Source of the DNA: Paraburkholderia sp. IMGN_8
Lineage (GTDB): Bacteria; Pseudomonadota; Gammaproteobacteria; Burkholderiales; Burkholderiaceae
Reading direction: 5' to 3'
Assembly: GCF_038050405.1 (NCBI RefSeq)
Contig: NZ_CP150901.1
Location: 3,658,001 to 3,722,000, forward strand
Length of the DNA: 64,000 bases
In this document: positions 1-8,737 of the stretch, piece by piece
Layout of the letters: every line of letters starts with the position of its first letter
How positions within the stretch are numbered: the stretch's first letter is position 1
Translations under genes and position numbers: made by a program
Notes under the pieces: generated by a model
Told to the model about the DNA's origin: nothing
The model's input: the letters and a program-made list of their open reading frames with translations, nothing else
Databases searched by the model: none

Positions 1-1099
1 GAATGTCCGTGTCCGCGCCACCCGGGCCGCCGCCGAAGCGCACCCTGCCGCCGCCCGCGGCTCCGCTCGCGTCGACACGCGTGCCTTTCAACAATGCGAC
101 GTCCTGCCCGGTCACGTCGATCTGGCCGCCCGTGAGCCCCGCGCCGCCAGTTGCATCCATCACGCCCGACACTTGCGTCACGCCAACCGGCCCGCCGTCC
201 AGCACGATCCGCCCGTTGCGCTCCGCAATGCTCTGCGCGCGCACCACCCCTTCCTGATTGAGCACCGTGGCGGCAAGCGCATCGGCGCTTTGCACCGACA
301 TCAGCACCTGGCCGCCATCGGCGGCAAGCGTGCCCGAGTTGTCGATCAACGCCTGCGCCGCCGGGCCGTTGATTTTCAGCATCGTGAGGCCGTCGCCGGC
401 GAAATCGAGGGTGATATCGCCGCCGGCCCCCAGTGCAACCGTGCCGAGTTTCGCGCTCACTTTGCCGCTGTTATCGACTTGCGCCCCGAGCATCGCGACC
501 GTGCCGCCGGCAGCCGCCTGAATCGAGCCTTTATTGACGACACTGCCCCCCGGTTGCCCAGGCACCGCGACAAAATGATAGTTGCCTGCGAGAAAATCCT
601 TGTCGGAGATGCCGAGCGTCGACGCCACCAGCGATCCAACGTTGACCGACGCCCCCGGCGAAAACAGCACGCCCGCCGGATTGACGAGGAACACCTTGCC
701 GTTTGCATTCAGATGGCCCGCAATCACGCTCGCGTTGCTGCCGAGCACCCGATTGAGCATCATCGCATTCGCATTCGGCTGCTGGATGTTGACCGTCTCA
801 TTGCCACCAATCGAAAACCCCTGCCAGTTGACGATCGCGTTGCCCGAGGTCTGCTTGATCGGCAGTGTGTTGTTTGCCGGCGCGCCGATCGCGACATTGC
901 CGTTCACGACCTGTCCGCCCACCGGTAGCGCTCCGGCTTCGGGCGCGATCAGCAGGATCATCAGCGGCAGGAGTGGCATGACGAACTGCTCGCGGGTGGC
1001 CACGCCGCTATCGCGCCGCGCCCGCTTCGCCAACTTGCGGCGCGCGCGCTCCTCGGCCCGGCGACGTTGCCGGTCCGGGACGCAGGAAGTGTCGTTCAT
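1..1099 (-). CDS. Two-partner secretion exoprotein (TpsA, filamentous haemagglutinin type), N-terminal part
   Basis: The product is the secreted partner of a two-partner secretion system, exported across the outer membrane by the TpsB encoded just upstream. About 366 residues are visible and the rest lies beyond the window edge. After a long basic N-terminus (Arg/Lys-rich, about 30 residues) there is a hydrophobic stretch ending near EAGA. The TPS domain follows, with recognisable pieces IVNWQGFSIG, NANGKVFLVNPAGVLF and VNVGSLVAST; the last two cover the NPxG-type signature needed for TpsB recognition. Repeated short beta-helix units follow (GGSVVNKGSI, GGTVAMLGAQ). The ATG at 1099 starts 11 bases after the tpsB stop, so both are probably on one transcript. 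The effector function is unknown because the C-terminus is missing. Confidence 0.88.
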   Translation of the reverse strand, partial: MNDTSCVPDRQRRRAEERARRKLAKRARRDSGVATREQFVMPLLPLMILLIAPEAGALPVGGQVVNGNVAIGAPANNTLPIKQTSGNAIVNWQGFSIGGNETVNIQQPNANAMMLNRVLGSNASVIAGHLNANGKVFLVNPAGVLFSPGASVNVGSLVASTLGISDKDFLAGNYHFVAVPGQPGGSVVNKGSIQAAAGGTVAMLGAQVDNSGKVSAKLGTVALGAGGDITLDFAGDGLTMLKINGPAAQALIDNSGTLAADGGQVLMSVQSADALAATVLNQEGVVRAQSIAERNGRIVLDGGPVGVTQVSGVMDATGGAGLTGGQIDVTGQDVALLKGTRVDASGAAGGGRVRFGGGPGGADTDI

Positions 1100-1110
1100 G
1101 TCAGGCTCCT

Positions 1111-2871
1111 TCAGAACGCCTTCGACAACTGCACATACAGGCGGGGCAGCTTGTCGTCGCCGGTCGTGTCGGCTCGTGTCGTGCGCCAGGCGAGGCTCGC
1201 GTCGACGGTAATGCCCGCCGGCCCGGTCCAGTAGAGGCCGAGGCCCGGCCCGCTGCGCGTCACGGTATTGGCGCCCTGGCCGGGAATCGAGCGCGCGTTG
1301 TAGCGCCCCACGCCGATATCGAAGAACACGGAAAGCGTGAGCGCCGGAATGACGGCGTAGCGATACGAGACCGTCCCGATCAGTCCTTCGTCGACGACGG
1401 CTTCCGATGGCGAATAGGCACGCACCGCGTGCGGGCCGCCGAGCGTGATGCGCGAAGAGCTGTCGAGGTTCTGGTTAGCCCACTGCCCCGAGATGCCGAT
1501 GAACACGCTCGAATTTGCCGTCACGGCGTTCAGACGGTTCGCGAGCATCGTCATGCGTACGCTGTTGCCTTGCGTGTTGCGCCCGCCTGGCCCCTCGTCG
1601 AGCGCGCGGGCAACATCCGAATCGATATTCAGATGCGCGACCGAGAACTCCACTTCCGCGCTGTTAAATCCTCCGCCGAGGAAATCATCGCGACTTTCAT
1701 AGGACAGCCCGATACTCGCGAGCGAGAGTTTCTGCGGATTGTCGAAGTTCGCGGTACCGATTTTGTCCGTCAGCGAACGATATTCGAGCGCGCCACGCAA
1801 CAGCAGATTCTGGCTGCGCGAGCGGATCAGCGGATGCGAGACCGAGGCGGTGACGACATCCGCATTGCCTTGCGCATTGAGCGCCGCAAACTCCTGGCCG
1901 AGGTAGTAGTACAGATGCGAATACGCGATACCCGCCCGGGTGCCGTTACTGTCGACCGGCGTCTCGTAGCCGACGCGCCCGAAAAAGGTATCCATGCGTT
2001 GGGCCGCGAGCAGGTTCATGTCGAAGTTGTCACCGTTCATCAACGGCGACTTGAACCGCCCGACCAGGCCGACGCGTCCGCTGCCGGCTGGCGGCGAGCC
2101 ATAGTTGTCCACCGCCACGCCAAAATCCCAGCGTCTTGCAGGCTCGATATTGATTGTCAGATCGACCGTGCCGGGCACGTTGCCCGCTTCGAGCGCGGAG
2201 GTCACGCGCACGCCGGGCAGGTCGGACAACAGGAGCATCGTGCGTTCGAGGTCGCGCTGCAGCAGCGGCTTGCCCGGCTGGATCGCGGTGAGCCGCGCTT
2301 GCACGAGGCTCTCGCGAATCGGCGCGCCCGCAGCGACATTGAGGCGCACGCGGCCGATCTTGCCTTCGAGCACGGTGAACGTCACGTCGCCGCTTGTCAC
2401 GTCCTGCGGCGGAATCACGACCTGCGCTAGCGCATAACCGCGGTCGTGATACGCCTGCGCAATGCGCGCGGCCATAGCCGTCAGGTCGTTAAGGGAGACT
2501 TGCTGGCCGATTTTGTCGCTCACCAGCGGCAACAAGGTGTCGGAGGGCAGCGTATCGTTGCCGGCCAGATGAATGCTGCGCAACTCGAAAGTCTTGCCGT
2601 CGGCCACCGGCGGGCTCACGGCCGGCGGTTCCGGCAGCGCGCCCGAGGTTCCGGGTGGCGGCGCGGAGGGCGATGGCCGGGCCTGTTCGTTCAACAGGGT
2701 CCCGGCGTTCGGCACCTGCTGCGTTCCGGCCCCCGGGATCTGTTGCGCCCAGGCTCCAGCGCATATCGCGCACGCAAGCGTCATCGGCAGGCAGCGCGCC
2801 GCACACGTCAAGGTTCGGGGTGGCGCTCGGCGCCGGGGCGTATCGGGCTCGATGGACATGGGCTTTTTCAC
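1111..2871 (-). CDS. ShlB/FhaC-type outer-membrane transporter of two-partner secretion (TpsB)
   Basis: This is an outer-membrane Omp85-superfamily transporter that folds and exports the TpsA protein encoded next to it. The protein is 586 residues, normal for ShlB/FhaC. It has an N-terminal signal region ending near AGAWA-Q and a Pro-rich linker. A POTRA domain spans about residues 90-175 (from FELRSIHLAGN to VLEGKIGRVRLN). A 16-strand barrel with late VRL/F-type motifs follows and the protein ends in a C-terminal Phe (LSKAF). The start used is a GTG; an ATG four codons later (MSIEPD) is equally possible. It lies 10 bases after the CHAT gene stop and 11 bases before the TpsA start. Confidence 0.9.
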   Translation of the reverse strand: MKKPMSIEPDTPRRRAPPRTLTCAARCLPMTLACAICAGAWAQQIPGAGTQQVPNAGTLLNEQARPSPSAPPPGTSGALPEPPAVSPPVADGKTFELRSIHLAGNDTLPSDTLLPLVSDKIGQQVSLNDLTAMAARIAQAYHDRGYALAQVVIPPQDVTSGDVTFTVLEGKIGRVRLNVAAGAPIRESLVQARLTAIQPGKPLLQRDLERTMLLLSDLPGVRVTSALEAGNVPGTVDLTINIEPARRWDFGVAVDNYGSPPAGSGRVGLVGRFKSPLMNGDNFDMNLLAAQRMDTFFGRVGYETPVDSNGTRAGIAYSHLYYYLGQEFAALNAQGNADVVTASVSHPLIRSRSQNLLLRGALEYRSLTDKIGTANFDNPQKLSLASIGLSYESRDDFLGGGFNSAEVEFSVAHLNIDSDVARALDEGPGGRNTQGNSVRMTMLANRLNAVTANSSVFIGISGQWANQNLDSSSRITLGGPHAVRAYSPSEAVVDEGLIGTVSYRYAVIPALTLSVFFDIGVGRYNARSIPGQGANTVTRSGPGLGLYWTGPAGITVDASLAWRTTRADTTGDDKLPRLYVQLSKAF

Positions 2872-2881
2872 GGAAGCGTTC

Positions 2882-5080
2882 TCATTGCGCGACGGCCAGC
2901 CGCCAGCCGCCCATTAGATCGAAAGGAGCCCAGTAGAACGGGTGCGAGAACTTGCTGTTGGCGAGCACGGCGAGTTGCGCGTTGCGCATCGCGTCGATCG
3001 CTTCGTCGCCGCGTGTGAGCGACGCGTAGAAGGTGCGCATGGTGAGCGCGGTCGATTCGTCGGAGACCGGCCACATCGAGACGATCAGTGCCGATGCGCC
3101 AGCATAGAAGAACGCGCGGGTAAAGCCCATGATCTCGTCGCCGCGCTCGATGCGCCCGAGCGCCGTTTCGCAGGCCGACAGCGTGACAAGCGCGACCGCG
3201 TCGAACTTGAGGTTATAGATGTCCTCGGCGAGCAACGAGTCAGGGCCGTCGGCCGGTTGTGACGCGGGCGCGAGCAGAATGCGCGAATGCAGCGGATCGA
3301 TGGTGTCGGCTTCGGCATGCGTCGCAACATGCACGACGCGGCCGGTCGGCGCGTTGTGGCTGAAAGCCGTGCGGGTCACCGCGGTCTGCAGAAACGTCTC
3401 GTGCCTGGTGAAAAGCGGCGCGATGCCGCGCACTTCGGCCTCGGCGCCGGGCAGATCGAACTCCGGCGCGATGCGCGGATTGCCGAACGCGACGAGATCG
3501 CTCGCCACCCGCTGCTGCCGGTGCACGAGCTGCACTGCGACGCTCGCCGAAGGCGCGAGCGCGATCGGATGCTGCTGGATCAGAAAGCCCTGCGCGTTGC
3601 GCAGCGCCTGAAACGGCATGTAGTGCAGTGCGCCGTTGGGTACGATGATGAGCCGCTCGTTGGGCCGCAAGCCAAGCGGCTCGATCAGCAGCGTGTCGAG
3701 TCGGCTTCCATAGGTGAGCGCCTGCGGACGTCCGCGAACGATGGCGTTGCGGAAGTCGCTGACGGCAAGCGCCATGTCCTTGCGGGTGATCGGCAGCGTT
3801 GTGCCCTTGAGGCTGTCGGCGCGCACAACCCATACGATCATCTCGCGCGGCAGGCTGTGAAACTCGACGATCGCCTCGTCCGGCCGCAGCGTCGCACGCA
3901 CTTCGTCGAGCGACAGCACGCGGCCGTTCAACTGCTGCGTGTCCACGCCGACCGCGAGACGATTGCGCACGACGTCGAGCAGCGCGCGCCCGCGACTGCG
4001 TTCCGACAGCGCCCACGCAGTCGCGTAGTCGCCATCCTCGACAACGAGCGCGATGGTTTCCTCGAACACGGTCTGCGTATCGGCGAAGAGACCGGTCTTG
4101 AACTCGTCGCTGCGAAAGCGAGCGCGGACGGTCTCGGAGTCGTCGAGCGCCTGCAGCCACGCCGCGCGCGTCTGCGCGCGCTGACCGAGCACGAGATAGG
4201 CTCGGCCCATGCCCTCGTGTGCCCACAGGTTTTCATAGCTCCCATCGCCGTGCTCGCTCTTCGTGACGCCCGCCGCGAACGCGGCGAGCGCGTCCTGCGG
4301 TTTGCCTTCGGCGAGTAGAAGATTGCCCTGGATACGCCGGTAGAACGGCGCAAGCAGAGAATCCTGCGCCGCGCTCGCCTGATCGAAAGTCGCGCGCGCG
4401 GCGGCGGGGTCGCCAGCTTCGATCTGCGCGTTGGTCAGCGAAAGGAGCACCAGGGGCCGATAGCGCGGCGACGCGGTGTCGAGTGCGGCTCGATATTCGC
4501 TGATGGCGGTGGCGGTGTTCGACTTGCGCGCGGCGACGTCACCAAGCACCTTGTGCACAGGCGCGAGAACCTGCTCGCGGTTCTTCGCGCCACCAGCAAG
4601 CGCTTCGTTTGCATAGCGCTGCGCATCGTCGAGGTCACCCGCATAGCTATAGGCGATCGCGAGGTCGCGCTTCGACAAGGCCAGCAGATCGGTGTCGTCG
4701 GTCTGCTGCGCGACGAGCAGCGCGCGCGAGGCCGCTTCGATGCTCTGCCTGAAATCGCCGCGTTCGGCGGCGGCGACCGCCATGCTGCAATACGCATAGC
4801 CGTCGAGCTTGACCTGATCGCGCTCGAGCAGCAGACGGCCTTCCTTCGACAGCGACTGGATCGTTTCGGCGTCGCGGGCCCGCGCTTCCGCCTGCCTCGC
4901 AACGGGCGTGAGCGGCGCATCCTGCGCCCTTGCGCCGGTTGGGACGGCGAGCGAGGCGAGTAGACAGACAATCACGCCCGATGCGACTGCCACGGCGAGC
5001 CGCGCCGTCGCCGCGCACCGGTGTGGTGCGGGCCCCGCGGCCCCTCGCCGCGCCGCCTGGACATGCTGAATCGGATTCAC
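2882..5080 (-). CDS. TPR and CHAT-domain caspase-like peptidase, exported
   Basis: The first gene of the two-partner secretion operon encodes a protein with a signal-like hydrophobic segment (about residues 30-50, ending GARAQ), tetratricopeptide repeats through roughly residues 60-330, and a C-terminal CHAT domain (about 440-730). The CHAT catalytic dyad is visible as His588 in VVHVATHAEAD and Cys637 in TLSACETALG. Other family marks are GALHYMPFQAL and the late MWPVSDEST. The reading frame extends to 5212, but the only ATG lies before an unlikely leader, so I place the start at the GTG at 5080 (VNPIQHV). CHAT-TPR genes are known to sit beside haemagglutinin-type TPS genes. A role in processing TpsA is inference. 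Confidence 0.85.
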   Translation of the reverse strand: MNPIQHVQAARRGAAGPAPHRCAATARLAVAVASGVIVCLLASLAVPTGARAQDAPLTPVARQAEARARDAETIQSLSKEGRLLLERDQVKLDGYAYCSMAVAAAERGDFRQSIEAASRALLVAQQTDDTDLLALSKRDLAIAYSYAGDLDDAQRYANEALAGGAKNREQVLAPVHKVLGDVAARKSNTATAISEYRAALDTASPRYRPLVLLSLTNAQIEAGDPAAARATFDQASAAQDSLLAPFYRRIQGNLLLAEGKPQDALAAFAAGVTKSEHGDGSYENLWAHEGMGRAYLVLGQRAQTRAAWLQALDDSETVRARFRSDEFKTGLFADTQTVFEETIALVVEDGDYATAWALSERSRGRALLDVVRNRLAVGVDTQQLNGRVLSLDEVRATLRPDEAIVEFHSLPREMIVWVVRADSLKGTTLPITRKDMALAVSDFRNAIVRGRPQALTYGSRLDTLLIEPLGLRPNERLIIVPNGALHYMPFQALRNAQGFLIQQHPIALAPSASVAVQLVHRQQRVASDLVAFGNPRIAPEFDLPGAEAEVRGIAPLFTRHETFLQTAVTRTAFSHNAPTGRVVHVATHAEADTIDPLHSRILLAPASQPADGPDSLLAEDIYNLKFDAVALVTLSACETALGRIERGDEIMGFTRAFFYAGASALIVSMWPVSDESTALTMRTFYASLTRGDEAIDAMRNAQLAVLANSKFSHPFYWAPFDLMGGWRLAVAQ

Positions 5081-5362
5081 GAGCGATTCCGTCGGAAATC
5101 GTGGAACGACGGCCGTCGGACACAAGCACGCACGATCGGCCACGAGACACCGTATTTCCCAGCCGCCCGGCTTCAGCCGTGCCGCTGTTCGGATAGACGA
5201 ACCAGCCGGCAAAATTTAAAAATAACACCCGCTGATTCGTCTGCTAGCCAACATTGCCCAAGCGGGCAGCAGCCGCTTGCGTGCCGTCGCTTCGCGTGCC
5301 TGACGTACCATCCGTAACTCTGAGCGCGCTCCGGCGGCTTTGGCTCGGGACAGAAAAACGCC
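5081..5362. promoter_or_regulatory. Divergent promoter region between the TPS operon and the T6SS block
   Basis: This 282-base stretch separates the minus-strand CHAT-tpsB-tpsA operon from plus-strand tssJ. An AT-rich tract (AAAATTTAAAAATAA, around 5211-5225) stands out in otherwise GC-rich DNA and could hold -10 elements for either direction. No specific operator was recognised. Confidence 0.4.
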
Positions 5363-5896
5363 ATGCAAGATATCGATTCGAGTGCCGGGTGCCGTGCGCG
5401 CCCGTTGCGCCTGTTCGCGCCGGGATTGGCTCGTTCGTCCGTATTCGCGCTCGTCTACGTACTCATGCTCGTGCTGGCCTCGGGGTGTAAGTCTCCCCCG
5501 CCGCCGCCCCCTCCGACCGCTGTCAAGGTCAGCGTTGCGGTGCTCGCCGCGGCGAACCCGGATAGCAGCGGACGGCCGTCGCCGATCGTCGTTCGCGTCT
5601 ATGAACTGAAATCGACCGCCGCATTCGACAGCGCCGACTTCTTCACGCTGTACGGCAAGGACCAGGCGACGCTCGGCGCGGACCTAAACGCAAAGAGCGA
5701 ATTCCTGCTGCGCCCCGGGGAAAGCAGAAGCTTCGAACAGACCGTGCAGCCTGGCACGAAATTCATCGCGGTCGTCGCGGCGTATCGCGACATTGAGCGC
5801 TCGCGCTGGCGAGCCACGGCCCCTGTGCCGCCGAACAAGACAACGCCCCTAGCTGTGAAGATCGATGCCGCCGACGTCGTCATCGGGCCGCCTTGA
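5363..5896 (+). CDS. tssJ: Type VI secretion system outer-membrane lipoprotein TssJ
   Basis: TssJ is the outer-membrane lipoprotein that anchors the TssJLM trans-envelope complex of the type VI secretion system. The protein is 177 residues, with a hydrophobic leader and a lipobox ending LASGC (lipidated Cys at residue 42). A short Pro-rich linker and the TssJ/VasD beta-sandwich follow. The typical pieces IVVRVYELKS, ADFFTLYGKD, RPGESRSFEQ and IAVVAAYRDIERSRWR match the family, including the loop that contacts TssM. It is the first gene of the tssJ-tssK-tssL-tssM-tagF-kinase series. The leader is longer than usual, and an internal start cannot be excluded. Confidence 0.93.
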   Translation: MQDIDSSAGCRARPLRLFAPGLARSSVFALVYVLMLVLASGCKSPPPPPPPTAVKVSVAVLAAANPDSSGRPSPIVVRVYELKSTAAFDSADFFTLYGKDQATLGADLNAKSEFLLRPGESRSFEQTVQPGTKFIAVVAAYRDIERSRWRATAPVPPNKTTPLAVKIDAADVVIGPP

Positions 5897-6051
5897 GCGT
5901 CCGTTGTGTGACAAGCGCAATCGGTCTCACAAGCACGTTTGCAAATTTCGTCCGGATCAATCGTTCTTAAAGGTGGGCGCGCCGCAGGACAACTTGCGCC
6001 CGCAAGGACCTCCCACGCAGTGCGAGGCGTTGTCCGCCGATGCGAGCCACT

Positions 6052-7383
6052 ATGACCTGGCACCAACGAATGATCTGGTCCGAGGGGTTATTCCTGGAGC
6101 CCCAGCATTTTCAGCAGCACGACCGCTTCATCGAACATCTGGTCCGTTCGCATGGACGAGCGACCGAGGCGTGGGCGTGGGGTTGGGTCGCGTGCATGCT
6201 TGATGAGGTCGCGCTCGGCCTCGGCAAGGTCGCGGTCGCCTCGGCGTTCGGCGTGCTGCCCGACGGTACCGCGTTCTCGTTTCCCGACGAGGCGCCTGCA
6301 CCGCCGCCGCTTGACGTCCCCGCCGGCACGCGTGACGAAATGGTGGTGCTCGCGTTGCCGCTCTCACGCAACGGCGCAAAGGAGATCGACGTGGAAGGCG
6401 GCCCCGCTGACGGCCTGCGTTACGTGGCTGCCGACACGGCCGTCACGGATGTCACCACGAGTACCGACCGTGTGGCCGAAATGCGCATCGGCATGCCGAA
6501 TCTGCGCCTGATGCTCGCGCGCGACGCTACCGATGCCTACGCGACGATCGGTCTCGCTCGCATCGTCGAACGACGCGCGGATAACCGCGTGCTGCTGGAT
6601 GCCCGCTACATCCCGCCGATGCTCCACGCGCTAGCGCAGCCGCAACTGCTCGGCTACGTGCAGGAACTCGCGGGCCTTTTGCATCAACATGCCGACCGTC
6701 TCGCCGCGCGCATCGCCAAGCCGGGACGCGGTGGGGTCGCGGAGGTCGCCGACTTCCTGCTGCTGCAAACCTTGAACCGCTTCGAGCCCCAGTGCGTGCA
6801 CTTGCTGCACGTGCCGCTGTTGCATCCGGAGCGCGCCTATCAGTTCGCCATCGCGCTCGCGGGCGATCTGGCCACCTTCGACGAACGCCGCCGTGCGCTC
6901 ACCTATCCGCCGTACCGCCACGACGACCTCGAAGCGTCTTTCGAGCCGGTAATGCGCGAGTTGCGCCAGTTGCTCTCGCAGGTGCGCGAACCGGACGCCG
7001 TCGCGATCGAATTGCAGAACCGCAAGTCCGGCGTACGCGTTGCGACGATCAACGATCTCGACCTCGTGAAGAAAGCCGGCTTCGTACTCGCGGCCAACGC
7101 GCAGATGCCGGGCGAAGCGCTGCGCGTGCGCTTCCCGACGCAGGTCAAGGTTGCGCCGGCCGACCGCATCCGCGATCTCGTCAATCTGGCGCTGCCGGGC
7201 ATCGGACTACGCGCCATGCCGGTCGCGCCACGGCAGATTCCGTTTCACGCGGGCTTCAGCTATTTCGAGCTCGATCGCGGCAGCGACCTCTGGAAGGAGC
7301 TCGAACAGACCGGCAACCTCGCGATGTATATCGCGGGTGAGTTTCCCGGGCTCGAACTGGAATTCTGGGCGATTCGCCAGTGA
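6052..7383 (+). CDS. tssK: Type VI secretion system baseplate protein TssK
   Basis: TssK is a cytoplasmic baseplate subunit linking the T6SS baseplate to the TssJLM membrane complex. The product is 443 residues, the usual length. The N-terminus MTWHQRMIWSEGLFLEPQHFQQ is the conserved TssK opening, so I chose the ATG at 6052 over the one four codons upstream. Other family features are the EVADFLLLQTLNR region and the C-terminal FSYFELDRGSDLWKELE block. It follows tssJ after 155 bases, and its stop overlaps the GTG start of tssL by four bases, which suggests translational coupling. Confidence 0.95.
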   Translation: MTWHQRMIWSEGLFLEPQHFQQHDRFIEHLVRSHGRATEAWAWGWVACMLDEVALGLGKVAVASAFGVLPDGTAFSFPDEAPAPPPLDVPAGTRDEMVVLALPLSRNGAKEIDVEGGPADGLRYVAADTAVTDVTTSTDRVAEMRIGMPNLRLMLARDATDAYATIGLARIVERRADNRVLLDARYIPPMLHALAQPQLLGYVQELAGLLHQHADRLAARIAKPGRGGVAEVADFLLLQTLNRFEPQCVHLLHVPLLHPERAYQFAIALAGDLATFDERRRALTYPPYRHDDLEASFEPVMRELRQLLSQVREPDAVAIELQNRKSGVRVATINDLDLVKKAGFVLAANAQMPGEALRVRFPTQVKVAPADRIRDLVNLALPGIGLRAMPVAPRQIPFHAGFSYFELDRGSDLWKELEQTGNLAMYIAGEFPGLELEFWAIRQ

Positions 7384-8705
7384 CCGACATGACGAGCGAC
7401 GATCCGTTCGCGGGCTTCGAACCCGATCAGACGATGATCAAGCCGAACCCCGGCGCGCGTCACCGTCCTGACGCGGCCAGCGTACCTTTCCCGGCCGGGA
7501 CGAGCGGTGGCGACGCGGGCGAGCCCACGCTCGATGCCGTGTTCGCCGCATCGGGACAAGGCGGCTCGCTCAATCCGCTCATCGCCGCGTGCGCGCCGCT
7601 GCTGCGTCTCGCCCCGCAGATCCGCGCGATGACATCCTGCGCCGACCCTGCTGCGCTGCGTGACGCGCTCGCGCACGGCATGCGGCGCTTCGAGACACAG
7701 GCGCGCGCCAGCGGTATCGCGGCCGAGCATGTCACGGCGGCGCGCTATATCGTGTGCACGATGCTCGACGAGGCGGCGTCAGGCACGCCGTGGGGCGCAG
7801 GCGTTTGGGCACGCCAGAGCCTTCTCGTCACGTTCCACAACGAGACGTGGGGGGGCGAGAAGGTGTTCCAGTTGCTCGCGAGGCTTGCGCAAAAGCCCGC
7901 GCAACACCTGCAGCTGCTCGAACTGATGAGCGTCGTGCTGGCGCTCGGCTTCGAGGGCCGTTATCGCGTCGCGGGCGAGGGCCGCCAGACGCTGGACGCG
8001 GTGCGAGGGCGCCTGTATCAGCTGATCCGCAAGGAGCGCGGCGATCCGGAGCGCGCCTTGTCGCCTCACTGGCAAGGCGTCGCGGCAGCGCGCAGCCGTG
8101 TCACCGAGGTGCTGCCGGTCTGGGTCGTCGGCGCGTTCGCACTGCTGGTGCTCGTCACGGCTTATCTCGCGATGAGCTTCCATCTGAGCCGCCTGTCGGA
8201 TCCCGCGTTCAATACCATCGCGTCGATCCGCGCGGGCGCGACGCGCCCCATCGTCATTACGCCCGCAGCAAAGCCGCGGGTCGCGGAGTTCCTCGCGCCG
8301 GAAATCCGCGACGGCCTCGTCACGGTGAGCGATCAGGTCGACCGTTCGGTCATCACGATTCGCGGCGACGGTATCTTCAAGGCCGGCAGCGCGGTCGTCT
8401 CCGACCGGGTAAAGCCATTGATGCAGCGCATCGCGGCGGCGCTCAACGCCGTGCCGGGCAACGTGCTCGTCACAGGCCACACCGACGACCAGCCGATCCG
8501 CTCCGCGCGCTATCCGTCGAACTGGGAACTGTCGCAGGAGCGCGCCGCGAACGTGCGCGACCTGCTTGCGGCGACTGTTGCGCCCGCACGCCTGAAGGCC
8601 GAAGGCCAGGGAGACGCCGACCCGGTCGCGCCGAACGACACGCCCGCAGGTCGGGCCCTCAACCGGCGCGTGGAAGTGACGCTTTACGCCAAACCCGGCG
8701 CGTGA
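7380..8705 (+). CDS. tssL: Type VI secretion system inner-membrane protein TssL with OmpA-like peptidoglycan-binding domain
   Basis: TssL (DotU/IcmH family) is an inner-membrane component of the T6SS envelope complex. The 441-residue protein starts at a GTG overlapping the tssK stop. A DotU cytoplasmic domain (about 60-230) contains CTMLDEAASGTPWG and TWGGEKVFQLL. One transmembrane helix lies near residues 245-265 (VVGAFALLVLVTAYLA). A C-terminal OmpA/MotB domain (about 320-438) shows GHTDDQPI, NWELSQERA and NRRVEVTL, as in extended TssL proteins that bind peptidoglycan directly. It is followed by tssM after 32 bases. Confidence 0.95.
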   Translation: MTDMTSDDPFAGFEPDQTMIKPNPGARHRPDAASVPFPAGTSGGDAGEPTLDAVFAASGQGGSLNPLIAACAPLLRLAPQIRAMTSCADPAALRDALAHGMRRFETQARASGIAAEHVTAARYIVCTMLDEAASGTPWGAGVWARQSLLVTFHNETWGGEKVFQLLARLAQKPAQHLQLLELMSVVLALGFEGRYRVAGEGRQTLDAVRGRLYQLIRKERGDPERALSPHWQGVAAARSRVTEVLPVWVVGAFALLVLVTAYLAMSFHLSRLSDPAFNTIASIRAGATRPIVITPAAKPRVAEFLAPEIRDGLVTVSDQVDRSVITIRGDGIFKAGSAVVSDRVKPLMQRIAAALNAVPGNVLVTGHTDDQPIRSARYPSNWELSQERAANVRDLLAATVAPARLKAEGQGDADPVAPNDTPAGRALNRRVEVTLYAKPGA

Positions 8706-8737
8706 GCCGGGCCTAGCATACGACAGCGGATCTCGAC

